From the NCBI RefSeq assembly GCF_011045035.1, contig NZ_JAALAA010000012.1, forward strand, positions 62,001 through 126,000: 64,000 nucleotides of DNA. The letters run 5' to 3'. Below, piece after piece: positions 29,104 through 38,173 of the stretch. The notes beneath the pieces are model-generated. The model was not told the origin of the DNA. It searched no databases and saw nothing but the letters and a program-made list of their open reading frames with translations. Each line of letters begins with the position of its first letter. Position 1 is the first letter of the stretch. Made by a program: the position numbers and the translations under genes. Source of the stretch: Nocardioides turkmenicus (lineage in GTDB: Bacteria > Actinomycetota > Actinomycetes > Propionibacteriales > Nocardioidaceae).

Positions 29104-29301
29104 CGTCAGGTAGCCGTGGGCGATGGTGCCGCCGAACGGACCGTCCTTGGCCCGCTCCTCGTCGACGTGGATCCACTGGTGGTCGCCGGTGGCGTCGGCG
29201 AACGCGTTGACGCGCTCCTGGTCGACCTGCAGCCATTCGCCGGTGCCGATCTCGGTGCCTGCGGCGGCGGAGACTTCTTCGAGAGTGGTGAATTTGCGCA
29301 C
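28846..29301 (-). CDS. MaoC-like hydratase (R-specific enoyl-CoA hydratase type)
   Basis: 151 aa, hot-dog fold. The hydratase-2 motif [36 protein letters not shown] (about 35-70) contains the catalytic Asp and His. Acts on acyl-CoA or acyl-ACP double bonds; physiological substrate unknown. GTG 29301 is 6 bases after TAGATT (minus strand, 29308-29313), a leaderless arrangement. Divergent from adenosine deaminase across 35 bases. The coding region is overlapped on the other strand by the tail of the ICMT-DUF393 frame; maoC is the confident call in the shared region. Confidence 0.92.
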   Translation of the reverse strand: MRKFTTLEEVSAAAGTEIGTGEWLQVDQERVNAFADATGDHQWIHVDEERAKDGPFGGTIAHGYLTLSLIPYLGLSVYSLETPGAKLNYGLNKVRFPTPVLVGSRIRPVISFGDVTELPTGLQLVVKTTIEIEGSAKPACVAESVVLLLED

Positions 29302-29336
29302 CCCCGGAATCTAGTCCGATAGGGAACAATAGGCCC

Positions 29337-30416
29337 ATGAAACCGTCCGACATGCAGATCAAGGCCGCGCCGAAGGTGCTGCTCCACGACCACCTCGACG
29401 GTGGCGTACGTCCTTCGACCCTCATCGAGCTCGCCGCCGAGGTGGGCCACCAGCTTCCGGAGGGGACCCAGGACGACCCGGTCGCGCTGGAGGAATGGTT
29501 CGTGACCAGCGCCGACTCGGGCTCGCTGGAGCGTTATCTGGACACCTTCGCGCACACGCTGGCGGTCATGCAGACCGTGCCCGCGCTGACCCGGGTGGCC
29601 CGCGAGTGCGTCGAGGACCTGGCCGAGGACGGGGTCGTCTACGCGGAGGTCCGCTGGGCCCCCGAGCTCCATCTGGCCAACGGTCACGAGCTCGACGAGG
29701 TCGTCGCGGCCGTCCAGACCGGGTTCGACGAGGGCACGGCGGCGGTCGCGGCGACCGGCAGGAAGATCGTCGTACGTCAGCTGCTCACCGCCATGCGGCA
29801 GGCCGCTCGTGCCGCCGAGATCGCCGAGCTCGCGGTGACCTGGCGCGACCGTGGCGTCGCCGGCTTCGACATCGCCGGGCCGGAGAAGGGCTTCCCCCCG
29901 AGCCGATTCCTGGCGGCGTTCGAGCAGCTGGCCGCCGACAACATGCGCTTCACCATCCACGCCGGCGAGGGCTTCGGGCTGCCCTCGATCTGGGAGGCGG
30001 TGCACCCGTGCGGCTGCGACCGGCTCGGTCACGGCGTACGCATCGTCGACGACATCACCCTCGAGGAGGGCGAGGCGCCGCGGCTCGGGCGGCTCGCCTC
30101 GTACGTCCGGGACCGGCGGATCCCGCTCGAGCTCTGCCCGCGCTCCAACGTGCAGACCGGGGCCGCGAAGTCGATCGCCGAGCACCCGATCGGGCTGCTC
30201 TACGACCTCGGGTTCCGGGTCACGATCAACACCGACAACCGGCTGATGTCACGCACCTCGATGTCGGCGGAGATGGCCGGGATCGTGGAGGCCTTCGGCT
30301 GGGGGCTGCCCGAGCTCCAGCGGCTGACGACCAACGCGATGAAGTCCGCGTTCCTGCCCTACGACGAGCGGGTCGACCTGATCCACGAGATCAAGGACGC
30401 GTACGCGGCTCTATGA
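29337..30416 (+). CDS. add: Adenosine deaminase
   Basis: 359 aa. Converts adenosine and deoxyadenosine to inosine and deoxyinosine. Zinc-binding HDHLDG (17-22), catalytic HAGE (208-211), RLGHGVRI, and NTDN near 295-300 where the more common form is NTDDP; the N variant also occurs in mycobacterial Add. Upstream ahead of the ATG, AACAAT lies 6 bases away, a weak leaderless -10. Converges with udk, overlapping it by 26 bases. Supplies inosine for the purine nucleoside phosphorylase at 34 kb. Confidence 0.95.
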   Translation: MKPSDMQIKAAPKVLLHDHLDGGVRPSTLIELAAEVGHQLPEGTQDDPVALEEWFVTSADSGSLERYLDTFAHTLAVMQTVPALTRVARECVEDLAEDGVVYAEVRWAPELHLANGHELDEVVAAVQTGFDEGTAAVAATGRKIVVRQLLTAMRQAARAAEIAELAVTWRDRGVAGFDIAGPEKGFPPSRFLAAFEQLAADNMRFTIHAGEGFGLPSIWEAVHPCGCDRLGHGVRIVDDITLEEGEAPRLGRLASYVRDRRIPLELCPRSNVQTGAAKSIAEHPIGLLYDLGFRVTINTDNRLMSRTSMSAEMAGIVEAFGWGLPELQRLTTNAMKSAFLPYDERVDLIHEIKDAYAAL

Positions 30417-31002
30417 GGCGCCGGATCGCGAGGTAGCCGTGCTTCGGGTAGACCGCGGTGCAGCCCTTCGCGACCGCGTCGGCCACGACCTGCGGCTGCG
30501 CGCGCATCAGCGCCAGGCCCCGTTTGACCAGCACGAACGGTGGTTTGCGGTGCTCGCGCAGATCGCGGGTCAGCCGGCGCCAGAAGGTCACCGTCGGCGA
30601 CTGGGTGACGCAGTACGCCGCGGCCAGCAGCCCCGCGTCACGGCACTCGGCCACGATGTCCTGGGCGAAGATCCCCTCGGCGACGAAGAACCGCTCGTCC
30701 CCGAGCGTCAGCTCCTGCCAGCCGGTGCGACCGTCGTGGGCGATGTCGTAGACGGGTACGTCGGCGGTGCCCGTCTCGCAGAGCGTGGCGATCGCCTTCA
30801 CCGCGTCGGCGGGGAGCCAGGAGTCGGGGTGGTCCCAGTCGACCAGCCCGGCGTTCGGGCCCTCGGTGATCCGGGGGAGCGAGGGGTCGGAGCCGTCCTT
30901 GTAGAAGTCGTCCAGGCGGAGGACCGGCAGGCCCAGCCGCTCGGCGAGACGGGACTTGCCGGCCCCGGAAGGGCCGGCGAGGACGATGACCTGAGCACGC
31001 AC
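30391..31002 (-). CDS. udk: Uridine kinase-like P-loop kinase
   Basis: 203 aa. P-loop GPSGAGKS (10-17), [26 protein letters not shown] and a lid-type [14 protein letters not shown] segment match the actinobacterial uridine kinase family. Phosphorylates uridine/cytidine to the monophosphate. GTG 31002 is chosen from homology and GGGGAG 10 bases upstream; a much longer open frame continues upstream but is the shadow of deoC. The 3' end overlaps add by 26 bases. Family assignment firm, nucleoside specificity inferred from context. Confidence 0.82.
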   Translation of the reverse strand: MRAQVIVLAGPSGAGKSRLAERLGLPVLRLDDFYKDGSDPSLPRITEGPNAGLVDWDHPDSWLPADAVKAIATLCETGTADVPVYDIAHDGRTGWQELTLGDERFFVAEGIFAQDIVAECRDAGLLAAAYCVTQSPTVTFWRRLTRDLREHRKPPFVLVKRGLALMRAQPQVVADAVAKGCTAVYPKHGYLAIRRLIEPRTRP

Positions 31003-31046
31003 CGGAGCATTCTCCCCGAGAGCGCTCGAAACCCCGTAGCCGGCAC

Positions 31047-31724
31047 TCAGTAGCCGGCGCCGGAACCCGATCCTGGCGCCCCGGCCAGCAGCGCGCGCGA
31101 GCCGGAGACGCCGAGCCGGTTGGCGCCGGCGGCGATCATCTGCTCGGCCTGCTCCATGGTGCGTACGCCGCCCGAGGCCTTGACACCGACGTCGGGACCG
31201 ACGGTCTTGCGCATCAGCTCCACCGCGTGGACGGTCGCGCCGCCGGCGGGGTGGAAGCCGGTGGACGTCTTCACGAAGTCGGCGCCGGCACGGACGGCGG
31301 CCTGGCAGGTGCCGATGATCTCGTCGTCCTCGAGAGCGGCCGACTCGATGATCACCTTCAGCACCGTCGGGGACGGAGCCGCGGCGCGGACGGCGGCGAT
31401 GTCGGCCTCCACGTCGGCATAGCGCTTCTCCTTCGCGGCGCCGATGTCGATGACCATGTCGATCTCGTCCGCACCGGCCTCGACCGCGGCCGCCGCCTCG
31501 GCGGCCTTGACCGCGGAGATGTGCTTGCCGCTCGGGAAGCCGCACACCACCGCGAGCTTCAGCTCGGCCGGCGCCGTCACCGGCAGCATCGAGGGGGAGA
31601 CGCACACCGAGTAGGTGCCGAGCTCGGCGGCCTCCACGATCAGCGCCTCGACGTCGGCGTGCGTCGCCTCGGGCTTGAGGAGGGTGTGGTCGATCAGCTT
31701 GGCGATCTCTGTGGAGGTAGGCAC
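31047..31724 (-). CDS. deoC: Deoxyribose-phosphate aldolase
   Basis: 225 aa. Splits 2-deoxyribose-5-phosphate into glyceraldehyde-3-phosphate and acetaldehyde. Class I aldolase motifs: [27 protein letters not shown], Schiff-base lysine in VKTSTGF (Lys152) and [11 protein letters not shown] 31724 follows TATGCT (minus strand, 31731-31736) by 6 bases. Divergent from the PH-domain gene, sharing a 45-base promoter region. Last step of deoxynucleoside breakdown after DeoA/PunA and the mutase. Confidence 0.96.
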   Translation of the reverse strand: MPTSTEIAKLIDHTLLKPEATHADVEALIVEAAELGTYSVCVSPSMLPVTAPAELKLAVVCGFPSGKHISAVKAAEAAAAVEAGADEIDMVIDIGAAKEKRYADVEADIAAVRAAAPSPTVLKVIIESAALEDDEIIGTCQAAVRAGADFVKTSTGFHPAGGATVHAVELMRKTVGPDVGVKASGGVRTMEQAEQMIAAGANRLGVSGSRALLAGAPGSGSGAGY

Positions 31725-31769
31725 GGCCTCAGCATAGGCATTCTCGGGTCGCGGGCTAATGTTTGCGCC

Positions 31770-32339
31770 GTGACTGACGATCAGCCCGAGGAGTGGTTCC
31801 GCAACTCCAGCAGCACCGCTTGGGGTTTCCTCTCCGCAGGGGCCGCGATCGCGATCATCGTGATCGACGCGGCCACCGGCTGGCACCCCGAGACCACCGC
31901 CGGCGGCGTGCTCTTCGCGCTGGTGGCGTACGCCGCGTTCTTCCGCACCAAGGTCGGTGTCAGCGAGGGCGACTTCGTGCTCCACCACCTCTACTCCACG
32001 GTGCGCTTCCCGATGGCTGCCCTGGAGAGCGTCTCGGTCGGCCGCACCCTCGGCGCCTACGCCGGCGGCCGCACCTTCGTCAGCGGCGCTGTCGGGCGCC
32101 CGCTGCGCGAGGCGGTCAAGGGTGCCAAGCGCGAGCACAAGCCGCTGAGCAACCACGCCGACTTCGTCGAGGACCGCCTCAACGGGCTGGCCCAGGACGC
32201 CCGGGACCGGCGCGGGATCAAGCGCGACTCCGACGAGCAGTTCGCCCTCGCCGAGGACGTACGCCGCAGCTGGGACTGGCCGCTGATCGGGGCCACCCTC
32301 GTGGTGGCCGTCGTCTTCGCGGTCCTGCTCGTCCTCTGA
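31770..32339 (+). CDS. PH-domain-like membrane protein
   Basis: 189 aa. Two membrane segments near the start ([35 protein letters not shown]), a soluble region [38 protein letters not shown] resembling bacterial PH-like domains, a charged linker rich in Lys/Arg/Asp, and a C-terminal anchor ([20 protein letters not shown]). GTG 31770 is 7 bases after TAATGT (31757-31762). Divergent from deoC. Role unknown. Confidence 0.7.
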   Translation: MTDDQPEEWFRNSSSTAWGFLSAGAAIAIIVIDAATGWHPETTAGGVLFALVAYAAFFRTKVGVSEGDFVLHHLYSTVRFPMAALESVSVGRTLGAYAGGRTFVSGAVGRPLREAVKGAKREHKPLSNHADFVEDRLNGLAQDARDRRGIKRDSDEQFALAEDVRRSWDWPLIGATLVVAVVFAVLLVL

Positions 32340-32342
32340 CAA

Positions 32343-32463
32343 CGCTGGTCGAGCCGCCGGAGCCGCTAGGCGAAGGCGTGTCGAGACCAACACGGTCCTA
32401 TCGAGCGCCGAGGGAACTGTGTTGGTCTCGACACGCTCGCTGGCGCTCGCGGCTCGACCAGCG
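32343..32463. repeat. Intergenic nested inverted repeat element, copy B
   Basis: Complete element: outer 14-bp arms CGCTGGTCGAGCCG (32343-32356) and complement (32450-32463), inner perfect 16-bp arms GTGTCGAGACCAACAC (32378-32393) and complement (32419-32434). It fills the whole gap between the convergent PH-domain gene and the phosphohexomutase-like gene, so it could form a bidirectional terminator. Copy A is at 12368-12423 and arm fragments are at 15268 and 24725. Confidence 0.9.
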
Positions 32464-32469
32464 GCGAAG

Positions 32470-34119
32470 TTAGAGTCCCATCGCCGCGCGGATGTCGACC
32501 TTGAGCGCACCGAGGGCGATCTCGGCGTCGGCACGCGCCTCCGCCAGCGCCGACACGTCGGCGACCGGCTGCACGACCTCGAGGTAGCACTTGATCTTGG
32601 GCTCGGTGCCGCTGGGCCGCACGATCACCCGCGACCCGCCGGCGAGCTGGTAGCGGATGCCGTCGGTCGGCGGCAGGCCACCGATCCCGGTGGTGAGGTC
32701 GTCGAGCTGCTGCACGGCGGCACCGGCCAGCGCGGTCACCGGCCGGTCGCGGAGCCGCTGCGTCGCGGCCGCGATCTGGGCCGGGTCCTCGAGCCGGATG
32801 GAGAGCTGGCTGGTGGCGTGCAGACCGTGGTCGACCGCGATCTCGTCGAGCAGGTCGGCCAGGCTGCGGCCCTCCGCCTTGAGCGACGCGGCCAGCTCGC
32901 ACAGGAGCAGGAGCGCCGAGATGCCGTCCTTGTCGCGTACGTGCTCGGGGTCGACGCAGTAGCCCAGCGCCTCCTCGTAGCCGAACACGAGCCCCGGCGC
33001 ACGCGAGATCCACTTGAAGCCGGTGAGCGTCTCGGTGTAGGGCTGCCCGGCGGCGGCGGCGATCTTGCCGAGCAGCGAGGAGGAGACGATCGAGGCGGCG
33101 TACGTCCCGGTCACGCCCTTGTTGATCAGGTGGGTCGCCAGCAGCACACCGACCTCGTCACCGGTCAGCATCCGCCACTTCTTGCCGACCGGGATCGCGG
33201 CGGCGCAGCGGTCGGCGTCGGGGTCGTTGGCGATGACGAGGTCGGCGCCCTTCTTGCCGGCCAGCGCCATCGCCCGGTCCATCGCACCGGGCTCCTCCGG
33301 GTTGGGGAAGGCGACGGTCGGGAAGTCGGGGTCGGGGCGCTCCTGCTCCTTGACCACGACCGGGTCGGGGAAGCCGGCGAACTTCATCGCCAGGTGCACC
33401 AGGTCGCCGCCGACGCCGTGCAGCGGGGTGTAGACCGTCCTGAGGTCACGGGGACCGGCCTCGTCGAGGAGCCCGACGACCGTGTCGAGGTAGCTGTCGA
33501 CCAGGTCCTCGCTGATCGTCTGGCCGGCCGGCCCCTGCGGGACCGAGCTCACCTTGTCGACCGCCGCGATCCGCCTGGCGATCTCGATGTCGGCCGGCGG
33601 CACGATCTGCGAACCGTCACCGAGGTAGACCTTGTAGCCGTTGTCCTGCGGCGGGTTGTGGCTGGCGGTCACCATCACGCCGGCGCTCGCGTCCAGGGCC
33701 TTGACCGCGTAGGCCAGCACCGGGGTCGGCAGCGAGCGCGGCATCACCAGCGCGTGCAGACCCGCGCCCGTCATCACCTCGGCGGTGTCCTGGGCGAAGA
33801 CGTCGGAGTTGTGCCGCGCGTCGTAGCCGATCACCACCGGCCCCTGCGCGCCGGTGGCGAGCAGGTAGCGAGCCAGTCCTGCGGCGGCCTTGATCACGAC
33901 CACCCGGTTCATCCGGTTCGGCCCGGCGCCCAGCGCCCCGCGCAGCCCGGCGGTCCCGAACTGCAGCGTGCCCGAGAACCTGTCGGCCAGCTCGGCGATC
34001 GCGCTCGGGTCGGTGGAGGACAGCAGGGCCTCGAGCTCAGCGCGGGTCTGGGCGTCGGGGTCGTCGGCGAGCCATTCCCGGGCCAGGACGACAAGCGCGG
34101 ATTGATCGGTGGGGACCAT
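32470..34119 (-). CDS. pmmB: Phosphopentomutase/phosphoglucomutase-type phosphosugar mutase
   Basis: 549 aa, alpha-D-phosphohexomutase superfamily. Phosphoserine loop TASHNPP (Ser153), metal loop NDPDADR, sugar loop GFKWI...GYEEALG and phosphate loop RPSGTEPK are all present. Named after M. tuberculosis PmmB, its neighbour-conserved counterpart beside deoD; in this context it most likely interconverts (deoxy)ribose-1-phosphate and 5-phosphate, linking PunA/DeoA to DeoC, though hexose-phosphate mutase activity is possible. ATG 34119 is 7 bases after TAGGGT (minus strand). Follows punA on the same strand at a distance of 34 bases. Confidence 0.88.
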   Translation of the reverse strand: MVPTDQSALVVLAREWLADDPDAQTRAELEALLSSTDPSAIAELADRFSGTLQFGTAGLRGALGAGPNRMNRVVVIKAAAGLARYLLATGAQGPVVIGYDARHNSDVFAQDTAEVMTGAGLHALVMPRSLPTPVLAYAVKALDASAGVMVTASHNPPQDNGYKVYLGDGSQIVPPADIEIARRIAAVDKVSSVPQGPAGQTISEDLVDSYLDTVVGLLDEAGPRDLRTVYTPLHGVGGDLVHLAMKFAGFPDPVVVKEQERPDPDFPTVAFPNPEEPGAMDRAMALAGKKGADLVIANDPDADRCAAAIPVGKKWRMLTGDEVGVLLATHLINKGVTGTYAASIVSSSLLGKIAAAAGQPYTETLTGFKWISRAPGLVFGYEEALGYCVDPEHVRDKDGISALLLLCELAASLKAEGRSLADLLDEIAVDHGLHATSQLSIRLEDPAQIAAATQRLRDRPVTALAGAAVQQLDDLTTGIGGLPPTDGIRYQLAGGSRVIVRPSGTEPKIKCYLEVVQPVADVSALAEARADAEIALGALKVDIRAAMGL

Positions 34120-34153
34120 GGATCCGACCCTAGGTCATCGGGTGCCCAGAGGC

Positions 34154-34951
34154 TCAGATCTTGGGCAACAGGTCGCCGAGAAGTGCGCCCATCCGGGTGG
34201 CGGCGTTGCGGCCGGCCTCGAGGACCTCGGCGTGGTCGAGCGGCTGGTCGGAGATGCCGGCGGCCAGGTTGGTGACCAGCGAGATCCCGAGGATCTCCAT
34301 GCCGGCCTCGCGGGCCGCGATCGCCTCGAGGGTGGTCGACATGCCGACCAGGTCGCCGCCGAGGATCCCGGCCATCTTCACCTCGGCCGGGGTCTCGTAG
34401 TGGGGGCCGGGGAACTGGACGTACACACCCTCGTCCAGCGTGGCGTCGACCTCCTTGGCGAGTCCGCGCAGCCGCGCGGAGTAGAGGTCGGTGAGATCGA
34501 CGAAGTTGGCCCCGACCAGCGGCGACGTCGCGGTCAGGTTGATGTGGTCGCGGATCAGGACCGGGGTGCCCGGCGACCAGGACGGGTTGAGCCCGCCGCA
34601 GCCGTTGGTGAGCACGATGGTCTCGCAGCCGGCCGCGGCCGCGGTGCGGACCGGGTGGACCACGGCGGCGACGCCCTTGCCCTCGTAGTAGTGCGTGCGG
34701 CTCAGGAAGACCAGCAGGTTCTGCCCGGAAGCCGACCGGATCGAGCGGATCTTGCCGCTGTGACCGGCGACCGCGGCGGCGCTGAAGCCGGGCAGGTCGG
34801 TGGTGGCGATCTCGGTGTAGTCCTCGCCGAGCGCGTCGACGGCGGGCAGCCAGCCCGAGCCCAGCACCAGCGCGATGTCGTGCTTCTCGACGCCGGTCTT
34901 CTCCGCGAGCGCGGCGGCGGCTTCCTTGGCGAGTTCGTAAGGCGTGGTCAC
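34154..34951 (-). CDS. punA: Purine nucleoside phosphorylase
   Basis: 265 aa, trimeric PNP class. Phosphate-binding GSGW and GHSGK, RTHYYEGKG, TNGCGGLN, GPHYETPAE, GMSTTLEA and TNLAAGI match the family. Cleaves inosine, guanosine and deoxy forms to base plus (deoxy)ribose-1-phosphate. GTG 34951 follows TAGACT (minus strand, 34958-34963) by 6 bases. Immediately upstream of the mutase that processes its sugar phosphate product. Confidence 0.95.
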   Translation of the reverse strand: MTTPYELAKEAAAALAEKTGVEKHDIALVLGSGWLPAVDALGEDYTEIATTDLPGFSAAAVAGHSGKIRSIRSASGQNLLVFLSRTHYYEGKGVAAVVHPVRTAAAAGCETIVLTNGCGGLNPSWSPGTPVLIRDHINLTATSPLVGANFVDLTDLYSARLRGLAKEVDATLDEGVYVQFPGPHYETPAEVKMAGILGGDLVGMSTTLEAIAAREAGMEILGISLVTNLAAGISDQPLDHAEVLEAGRNAATRMGALLGDLLPKI

Positions 34952-34970
34952 TCGCTGAGTCTAGACGCGG

Positions 34971-35423
34971 TCAGTCGTTGGACCTGCACGGACGCGTACG
35001 CAGCGCATGCACGTAGTCGTCCGGCGCCCCGGCCGCCTCGGCGGCATCGGCCAGCGCACCCAGATGGCGGGCGTCCGGGATGCCACCCTCGTACGTGTCC
35101 AGGACATAGGTCTCGCAGAGCAGCTCCCCGGCGAGCGCGGAGATGCGCACCTTGGTCTTGAAGTAGAGGCCGATGTCGGCCAGCTCCCACTTCTCCAGGG
35201 CCTCCATGTCCTGGTCGACGACGTCGTAGACCGCGACGAAGACCTGCTCGAACGGGTCCGGCACGATCGTGGTCGTCGGACCGTCGCCGAGCACGTTGTC
35301 CTCGCCACCGAAGGTGAGCCGCCAACCGTCGAGCCAACCGGTCGTGCGCAACGGCGAGTGCGGGCACCGCTCACTCATCAGCGCCGGGTCGAGATTGACG
35401 CCATAGGCCGCATAGAGAGTCAC
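34971..35423 (-). CDS. Gamma-glutamylcyclotransferase-like protein
   Basis: 150 aa. N-terminal MTLYAAYGVNLDPALM is the substrate-loop motif (YxxYGSN-like) of the GGCT fold, followed by RLTFGG and an acidic DMEALEKWE region carrying the putative catalytic Glu. Such proteins form 5-oxoproline or handle gamma-glutamylamines; function in actinobacteria is untested. GTG 35423 with TAACCT 8 bases upstream (minus strand). Divergent from lpd across 72 bases. A comparable small protein lies between deoD and lpdA in mycobacteria. Confidence 0.75.
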   Translation of the reverse strand: MTLYAAYGVNLDPALMSERCPHSPLRTTGWLDGWRLTFGGEDNVLGDGPTTTIVPDPFEQVFVAVYDVVDQDMEALEKWELADIGLYFKTKVRISALAGELLCETYVLDTYEGGIPDARHLGALADAAEAAGAPDDYVHALRTRPCRSND

Positions 35424-35495
35424 GGGTCACGAGGTTACCGCCCAGTCCTCACCCGCTTGGGATCTATCTGCTAACGGCGGACTACTCTGGTAGCC

Positions 35496-36899
35496 GTGAC
35501 CCACTTTGATGTTCTCGTCCTCGGCGCTGGCCCCGGTGGCTACGTCGCCGCCATCCGTGCCGCTCAGCTCGGCAAGTCCGTCGCCGTCGTCGAAGACAAG
35601 TACTGGGGCGGTGTCTGCCTCAACGTCGGGTGCATCCCGTCCAAGGCGCTGCTGAAGAACGCGGAGCTGGCCCACACCCTCAACGACCCGAAGGAGAAGC
35701 AGAAGTTCGGGATCGAGGGTGACGCCACGATGTCCTTCGGGCCGACCCACGCGCGCTCCCGCCAGGTGAGCGCCGGGATCGTCAAGGGCGTCCACTTCCT
35801 GATGAAGAAGAACAAGATCACCGAGATCGACGGCTGGGGCACGCTGACCGGCCCGAAGTCGATCACGGTCGCGAAGGACGGTGCCAACACCGACTACACC
35901 TTCGACAACCTGATCATCGCCACCGGCGCCACGGTCCGCAGCGTCCCGGGTGTCGTGCCGAACGGCCAGAACATCGTCACCTACGAGGAGCAGATCCTCG
36001 ACGCCAACCTGCCCAAGTCCATCGTGATCGGCGGCTCCGGCGCGATCGGCGTGGAGTTCGCGTACGTCCTGAAGAACTTCGGCGTCGACGTCACCATCGT
36101 CGAGTTCCTCGACCGGATGGTGCCCACCGAGGACGCCGACGTGTCCAAGGAGCTGGCCAAGCACTACAAGAAGCTGGGCGTCAAGGTCCTCACCTCGACC
36201 GCCGTCAAGGGTGTCGAGGACACCGGCTCGGGCGTGAAGGTGACCGTCGCGCCGGCCGCCGGTGGCGACGAGACCGTCCTCGAGGCCGACAAGTTCCTGG
36301 CCGCCTTCGGCTTCGCGCCGCGGGTGGAGGGCTACGGCCTGGAGAACGTCGGCGTCGAGCTCACCGAGCGCAAGGCCATCGCGGTCGACGGCCGTGGCCG
36401 CACCAACATCGAGAACGTGTACGCCATCGGTGACTGCACCGGGAAGTTCATGCTCGCCCACGTGGCCGAGGCCATGGGCATCGTCGCCGCCGAGACCATC
36501 GCCGGTGCCGAGACCATGGAGATCAACTTCGACATGGTCCCGCGGGCGACCTACTGCCAGCCGCAGATCGCCTCCTTCGGCTACTCCGAGGCGCAGGCCA
36601 AGGAGAAGGGCTACGACGTCAAGGTCGCGTCCTTCCCGTTCTCGGCCAACGGCAAGGCCCAGGGCCTGGGCGACGCGGTCGGCTTCGTGAAGATCGTCGC
36701 CGACGCCGAGCACAACGAGCTCCTCGGTGCCCACATGATCGGCCCCGACGTCACCGAGCAGCTCCCGGCGCTGACCCTCGCGCAGCAGTGGGACCTCACC
36801 GCCGACGAGATCTCGCGCAACATCTTCGCCCACCCGACGCTCTCCGAGGCGGTCAAGGAGGCCGTCCACGGCATCGCGGGTCACATGATCAACTTCTGA
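35496..36899 (+). CDS. lpd: Dihydrolipoamide dehydrogenase (E3)
   Basis: 467 aa. FAD/NAD flavoenzyme that reoxidises lipoamide in 2-oxoacid dehydrogenase and possibly peroxidase complexes. FAD-binding [17 protein letters not shown], redox pair CLNVGC (Cys41, Cys46), NAD motif [21 protein letters not shown] motif [10 protein letters not shown], and the C-terminal base in [16 protein letters not shown] 35496 is 7 bases after TACTCT. A 17-bp terminator hairpin follows. Genes for E1/E2 are not in the window. Confidence 0.96.
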   Translation: MTHFDVLVLGAGPGGYVAAIRAAQLGKSVAVVEDKYWGGVCLNVGCIPSKALLKNAELAHTLNDPKEKQKFGIEGDATMSFGPTHARSRQVSAGIVKGVHFLMKKNKITEIDGWGTLTGPKSITVAKDGANTDYTFDNLIIATGATVRSVPGVVPNGQNIVTYEEQILDANLPKSIVIGGSGAIGVEFAYVLKNFGVDVTIVEFLDRMVPTEDADVSKELAKHYKKLGVKVLTSTAVKGVEDTGSGVKVTVAPAAGGDETVLEADKFLAAFGFAPRVEGYGLENVGVELTERKAIAVDGRGRTNIENVYAIGDCTGKFMLAHVAEAMGIVAAETIAGAETMEINFDMVPRATYCQPQIASFGYSEAQAKEKGYDVKVASFPFSANGKAQGLGDAVGFVKIVADAEHNELLGAHMIGPDVTEQLPALTLAQQWDLTADEISRNIFAHPTLSEAVKEAVHGIAGHMINF

Positions 36900-36907
36900 T
36901 CTCCCGT

Positions 36908-36947
36908 ACGAGGCCCGGATCCGCACGACCGCGGGTCCGGGCCTCGT
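36908..36947. terminator. Bidirectional terminator between lpd and tetR
   Basis: A 17-bp stem (36908-36924 with 36931-36947, one G-T pair, loop ACGACC) starts 8 bases after the lpd stop and ends 7 bases before the stop of the convergent TetR gene, so it can serve both. Confidence 0.8.
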
Positions 36948-36954
36948 CGCGTCT

Positions 36955-37488
36955 CTAGACCCCCGGCGTGACCGGGCCGATCTCGATCCCGAGCAGGTCC
37001 CAGGCCCGGCGGACGGCGGCCTCACGGGCCTCCGGAGTCGGTCCGTGCACTGCGCCGGAGACCATCGCGATGGCGAGCATGACGTCGTCGGTGCCGTGGG
37101 TCTCCTCGGGGAGGCCGTCGATGGCGGTGTGTACGCGATCGGCCAGGTGCTGCGAGCTGGCCTCACCTCCGAGCCGGACGATGCCGACGAAGGCGGTCGA
37201 GCGGACCATCTGCCAGGTGACCACGCCGAGCACGTCGGCCAGCGTCGCCTCGGGGCGGGCGGCGACCTGCTCGATGTCGCGTACGTTCTCCTCCAGCACT
37301 GCACTGGCCAGGCTGAGCCGGTCGGGGAAGTGCCGGTAGAGGGTGCCCTGGCCGACCCCGGCGCGCTTGGCGACCGCGGACATCGGGGCGTCGAGGCCCT
37401 GCTCGGCGAGCACCTCGCGGCCGGCGGCGACGAGGAGGTCGCGGTTGCGGACCGCGTCGCTCCGGATCGGGTTCGCGGGGCTCGTCAT
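36955..37488 (-). CDS. TetR-family regulator
   Basis: 177 aa. HTH at about 14-60: RDLLVAAGREVLAEQGLDAPMSAVAKRAGVGQGTLYRHFPDRLSLASAV, a strong TetR match, followed by a helical ligand domain. ATG 37488 is 6 bases after TACCCT (minus strand, 37495-37500). Divergent from the DinB gene 122 bases away, which may be its target. Effector unknown. Confidence 0.88.
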   Translation of the reverse strand: MTSPANPIRSDAVRNRDLLVAAGREVLAEQGLDAPMSAVAKRAGVGQGTLYRHFPDRLSLASAVLEENVRDIEQVAARPEATLADVLGVVTWQMVRSTAFVGIVRLGGEASSQHLADRVHTAIDGLPEETHGTDDVMLAIAMVSGAVHGPTPEAREAAVRRAWDLLGIEIGPVTPGV

Positions 37489-37610
37489 CCCAGCAGGGTA
37501 ATGGCCCTCGGATTCTTTTCCGACCCCGGTTTCAAAGCGGACAGAAACTGACCTGAAAGCCTCCTAGCGTGGTGGGTGTCAGAGGGAAACACGACCAAGG
37601 AGTCCATGTC

Positions 37611-38138
37611 ATGACCGCCACCGCCGCGCCCGCCACGTCCACCTCAGCCCGCGAGCGCTCCGACCTGCTGGAGACGCTGGCCAAGCACCGCGGCTTCCTG
37701 CGCTTCGCCGTCCGCAACCTGACCGACGAGCAGGCCCGGCTCACGCCGACCGCCTCCGAGCTCAGCCTCGGCGGCCTGGTCAAGCACGTCGCCGCCACCG
37801 AGCGGGGATGGGCCGACTTCATCGTCCGCGGCCCGGTGGCCCAGGAGCTCACCCCGGAGAAGTTCGCCGAGTTCGCCGCCGACTTCCTGCTCGCCGAGGA
37901 CGAGACGCTGGACGGTGTCCTCGCGCGGTACGAGGAGGTGGCCGCGGCCACCGACGAGCTGATCCGCACCGTCGACCTCGACGCGGACCACCCGCTTCCC
38001 GAGGCGCCGTGGTTCGAGGCCGGCGCGCGCTGGTCCAACCGTCGCGCGTTCGCCCACATCCTGGCCGAGACCGCCCAGCACGCCGGCCACGCCGACATCA
38101 TCCGGGAGACCATCGACGGTCAGAAGACGATGGGCTGA
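37611..38138 (+). CDS. DinB/DUF664-family protein
   Basis: 175 aa four-helix-bundle protein. LGGLVKHVAATERGWADFIV and the final RAFAHILAETAQHAGHADIIRETIDG supply the spaced histidines that bind metal in DinB proteins; some actinobacterial members are mycothiol-dependent S-transferases. ATG 37611 has AAGGAG 8 bases upstream. Separated from the quinone dehydrogenase by 35 bases, so may be co-transcribed. Function unproven. Confidence 0.82.
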   Translation: MTATAAPATSTSARERSDLLETLAKHRGFLRFAVRNLTDEQARLTPTASELSLGGLVKHVAATERGWADFIVRGPVAQELTPEKFAEFAADFLLAEDETLDGVLARYEEVAAATDELIRTVDLDADHPLPEAPWFEAGARWSNRRAFAHILAETAQHAGHADIIRETIDGQKTMG

Positions 38139-38173
38139 CTCTGCCCCTCCAGGGGCGTGGAAGAATGCGGCCC

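Noticed and set aside
31725..32534. Upstream extension of deoC and udk frames on the minus strand
   Set aside because: Residues before the chosen starts are Arg/Ala/Gly-rich shadow sequence crossing the PH-domain gene, and leaderless boxes or Shine-Dalgarno sites mark the shorter starts.
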